DNA of 6,595 nucleotides from contig JASHTE010000171.1 in the NCBI GenBank assembly GCA_030040695.1, positions 1 to 6,595 on the forward strand, in the 5' to 3' direction. A program made the position numbers and the translations under genes. Shown piece after piece: positions 4,994 through 6,595 of this stretch (position 1 is the stretch's first letter; each line of letters opens with the position of its first letter). This stretch comes from Vulcanimicrobiota bacterium (GTDB lineage: Bacteria; Vulcanimicrobiota; Vulcanimicrobiia; Vulcanimicrobiales; Vulcanimicrobiaceae). Under the pieces are notes generated by a model. That model saw only the letters and a program-made list of their open reading frames with translations, did not search any database and was not told the origin of the DNA.

Positions 4994-6595
4994 CGCTTCG
5001 GCCGAAGCACACTCCGGCGAAAGCCACGCGCCGCGCGCCGTTGCGGCCTCGAGTTGCGCAGCGCCGATCGTCGCTCCCAGCCGTCGCTCTGCTTCGGCGA
5101 TGAGCTCTTGGGAGCGCGCATATTCAGGCGGCACGTTGAGGCGTTCGGCCTGCGTGCTTGCGAAGGCGAGGAGTGTTGCGGCGCGGAGTGGTTGACCTTC
5201 CTCGAGCGCGAGCAGGGCAAAGGCCCGGAAGAGCCTGCAAAAGAAGTCGGGGCGCGTCGGGATCGTCGGCTCCTGTAACGCCCGGCGAAGCGCGGCGCGC
5301 GCCCGGCGCAGGCGCCCGGTAAGGATCCAGCACCACGCGAGCGTGATCGAGATCAGCGCGACGCGCGCACTATTGCGCACGCTCTCCTCATACATGAGGC
5401 AGGCTCGCGCCTTCTCTATCGCCTTCTCGATCTTACCGTTGAGGAAGAACGCGTACGCATGGTATTCGTCGATCCAGGAACGGAGATTCGGCGGGACGTC
5501 CAGCGCCGAGGCTTCAGAGAGCAGCGCCTCCGCCTTCGATACGTTCTGTTCGCGCAGCTCGACGCAGGCCAAATAGCCGAGAGAGAGTGCACGCTCCGCG
5601 GTTCTCACGCAGGGCTCGGAGAGCATGAGCTCGATTTGCTCCCGTGCGCTCGTGAGGTCGCTCATTTCGAAGTAGGCCGACGCCGCCATACGGCGGACGA
5701 GATGCAGCCCCTGATAGTCTTGGGCGCGTAGACAGCGCGGAATGAGCACCAAGGCTCGGTCGAGCGTCTCACGCTTCTCACCGAGGTTCATGGTCGCTTT
5801 CGTCAGGCGAACCGCGAAGGGGCGCGTACGGTCTTCGGCGATATCGAGTTGTAAGATGCGCTCGATCCAGCGTCGCGCGTCGCGATAACGTCCGCTGCCC
5901 TCCCAAAATGGCCACAGAGCGTCGGCGAGCGCCAATCCGAGCTCGACGTCGCCTCCGCCGAGCGCCCAATGCAACGCGGCCTGGATGTTGTCGTAGGCAC
6001 TGCGAATGGCTTTGAACGCCGATGCATCTTCGCGCCGCGGCGTTTCGAGCGTGCTCCTGATGAAGGCGAGGAAGTGGTACGCATGCGCGCGTCCCACGTC
6101 GGGGGCTTGGCCCGACGCCTCGAGTGCCGCAGCGGCGAATGCGCGCGTGGATTCGAGAAAAGAGTAGCGCATCTCGTGCGCGTGCGGCTCGGCGACGAGA
6201 AATGATTTGTCGACGAGCGAGCCGACGAGATCGAAAACCTCACCGGCGCTCGTCTCACCGTCCGCGACGATTGCGACGGCGCTCTCGAGCGGCCAGCTTC
6301 CGACGAGCGTCGAGAGCCGTTGCAGCGCGCGCCGTTCGGCTGCCGGCAGGAGATCGTAACCCCATCGGATGAGCGCGTGCAGGGTCTTCTGGCGCGGCAG
6401 TGCGTTGCGGCCGCCGCCGGTGAGCAGCGAGAAGCGCGCGTCGAGCCCGCGCTCGATCTGCTCCACCGTCATCATTCGCAGGCGTGGTGCGGCGAGCTCG
6501 ATTGCAAGTGGAAGACCGTCGAGGCGCCTGCAGATGCGCGCGACGGTGTCGAGGTTGGCGCCGGTCAACTCGAATGCAGGATCGACGAGCTTCGC
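4982..6595 (-). CDS. STAND-type predicted ATPase/TPR regulator, N-terminus outside window
   Basis: The visible 537 residues are the C-terminal part of a COG3903-like predicted ATPase; the frame stays open to the right edge. Fragment residues 20-36 contain ICRRLDGLPLAIELAA, the GLPLA sensor-type motif of NB-ARC/STAND NTPases. ERGLDARFSLLTGG and RQKTLHALIRWGYDLL follow, as usual for this group. Next is a winged-helix-like arm (about 84-151) ending in LVDKSFLVAE and MRYSFLESTRAFA. The rest is helical with TPR character, beginning with YDNIQAALHWAL (201-212). The protein ends in the typical Ala-rich tail. The P-loop, Walker B and any DNA-binding or cyclase domain lie upstream, outside the window, so the output cannot be read. 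Relatives act as nucleotide-gated switches, often as transcription regulators with BTAD, LuxR or winged-helix output. The gene converges on the MFS fusion gene with a 12-bp tail overlap, which gives no reason to assume it regulates that operon. Confidence 0.9.
   Translation of the reverse strand, partial: AKLVDPAFELTGANLDTVARICRRLDGLPLAIELAAPRLRMMTVEQIERGLDARFSLLTGGGRNALPRQKTLHALIRWGYDLLPAAERRALQRLSTLVGSWPLESAVAIVADGETSAGEVFDLVGSLVDKSFLVAEPHAHEMRYSFLESTRAFAAAALEASGQAPDVGRAHAYHFLAFIRSTLETPRREDASAFKAIRSAYDNIQAALHWALGGGDVELGLALADALWPFWEGSGRYRDARRWIERILQLDIAEDRTRPFAVRLTKATMNLGEKRETLDRALVLIPRCLRAQDYQGLHLVRRMAASAYFEMSDLTSAREQIELMLSEPCVRTAERALSLGYLACVELREQNVSKAEALLSEASALDVPPNLRSWIDEYHAYAFFLNGKIEKAIEKARACLMYEESVRNSARVALISITLAWCWILTGRLRRARAALRRALQEPTIPTRPDFFCRLFRAFALLALEEGQPLRAATLLAFASTQAERLNVPPEYARSQELIAEAERRLGATIGAAQLEAATARGAWLSPECASAEALAI
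4995..5008. repeat. perfect 14-bp palindrome at the convergent gene ends
   Basis: GCTTCGGCCGAAGC begins one base after the TAG of the MFS fusion and lies within the last codons of the opposing ATPase gene. In RNA it could fold as a five-base-pair stem (GCTTC/GAAGC) with a GGCC loop. No T-run follows on either strand, so it does not meet the criteria for an intrinsic terminator. It might still slow polymerase or protect the 3' end. It could also be a chance product of Ala/Ser/Glu codons in GC-rich DNA. Confidence 0.35.

Noticed and set aside
1..6595. tRNA/rRNA genes, CRISPR arrays, insertion sequences, riboswitches
   Set aside because: The window is filled with protein genes; I saw no regularly spaced repeats, transposase motifs or structured RNA signatures.

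Overview
The window is about 6.6 kb of GC-rich DNA (roughly 60-65% by eye) and is almost entirely coding. GTG and TTG starts are frequent and gene junctions are very tight. A lipoprotein signal peptide and a probable beta-barrel protein suggest a double-membraned (diderm) bacterium. The mix of genes (large predicted-ATPase/TPR regulator, tryptophan dioxygenase, unfamiliar secreted proteins) would fit a little-studied lineage such as Eremiobacterota/Vulcanimicrobiota. That placement is a low-confidence impression, because nothing here is a taxonomic marker.

Left block, minus strand (1-939): a small Mpo1-like (DUF962) membrane protein is followed by tryptophan 2,3-dioxygenase (kynA), which runs off the left edge. 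The two frames overlap by 32 bases, so they are almost certainly co-transcribed. Both families are iron-dependent dioxygenases, one acting on tryptophan and the other (in yeast) on 2-hydroxy fatty acids.

Central block, plus strand (982-4993): four genes form a compact operon with junctions of -4, 0 and -4 bases. In order they are a lipoprotein with a clear LAGC lipobox, a probable beta-strand-rich/outer-membrane-type protein, a very small exported single-PKD-domain protein, and a 768-residue fusion of an MFS transporter with a PlsC-like acyltransferase. The fusion is the most interesting object here. It recalls the LplT/Aas lysophospholipid flip-and-reacylate logic, but there is no acyl-ACP synthetase domain, the acyltransferase dyad reads HX4E instead of HX4D, and about 70 extra residues lie between its motifs II and III. 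My inference is that the operon makes an envelope lipid transport/remodelling system with secreted partners. The sequence does not prove this.

Right block, minus strand (4982-6595): the C-terminal 537 residues of a STAND-type predicted ATPase (COG3903-like) with a TPR-like tail, probably a transcriptional regulator whose N-terminus lies outside the window. Its 3' end overlaps the fusion gene tail-to-tail by 12 bp, next to a perfect 14-bp palindrome.

There are no tRNA or rRNA genes, CRISPR arrays, insertion sequences or long repeats. No non-coding stretch reaches 300 bases; the largest is the 42-bp divergent gap at 940-981.
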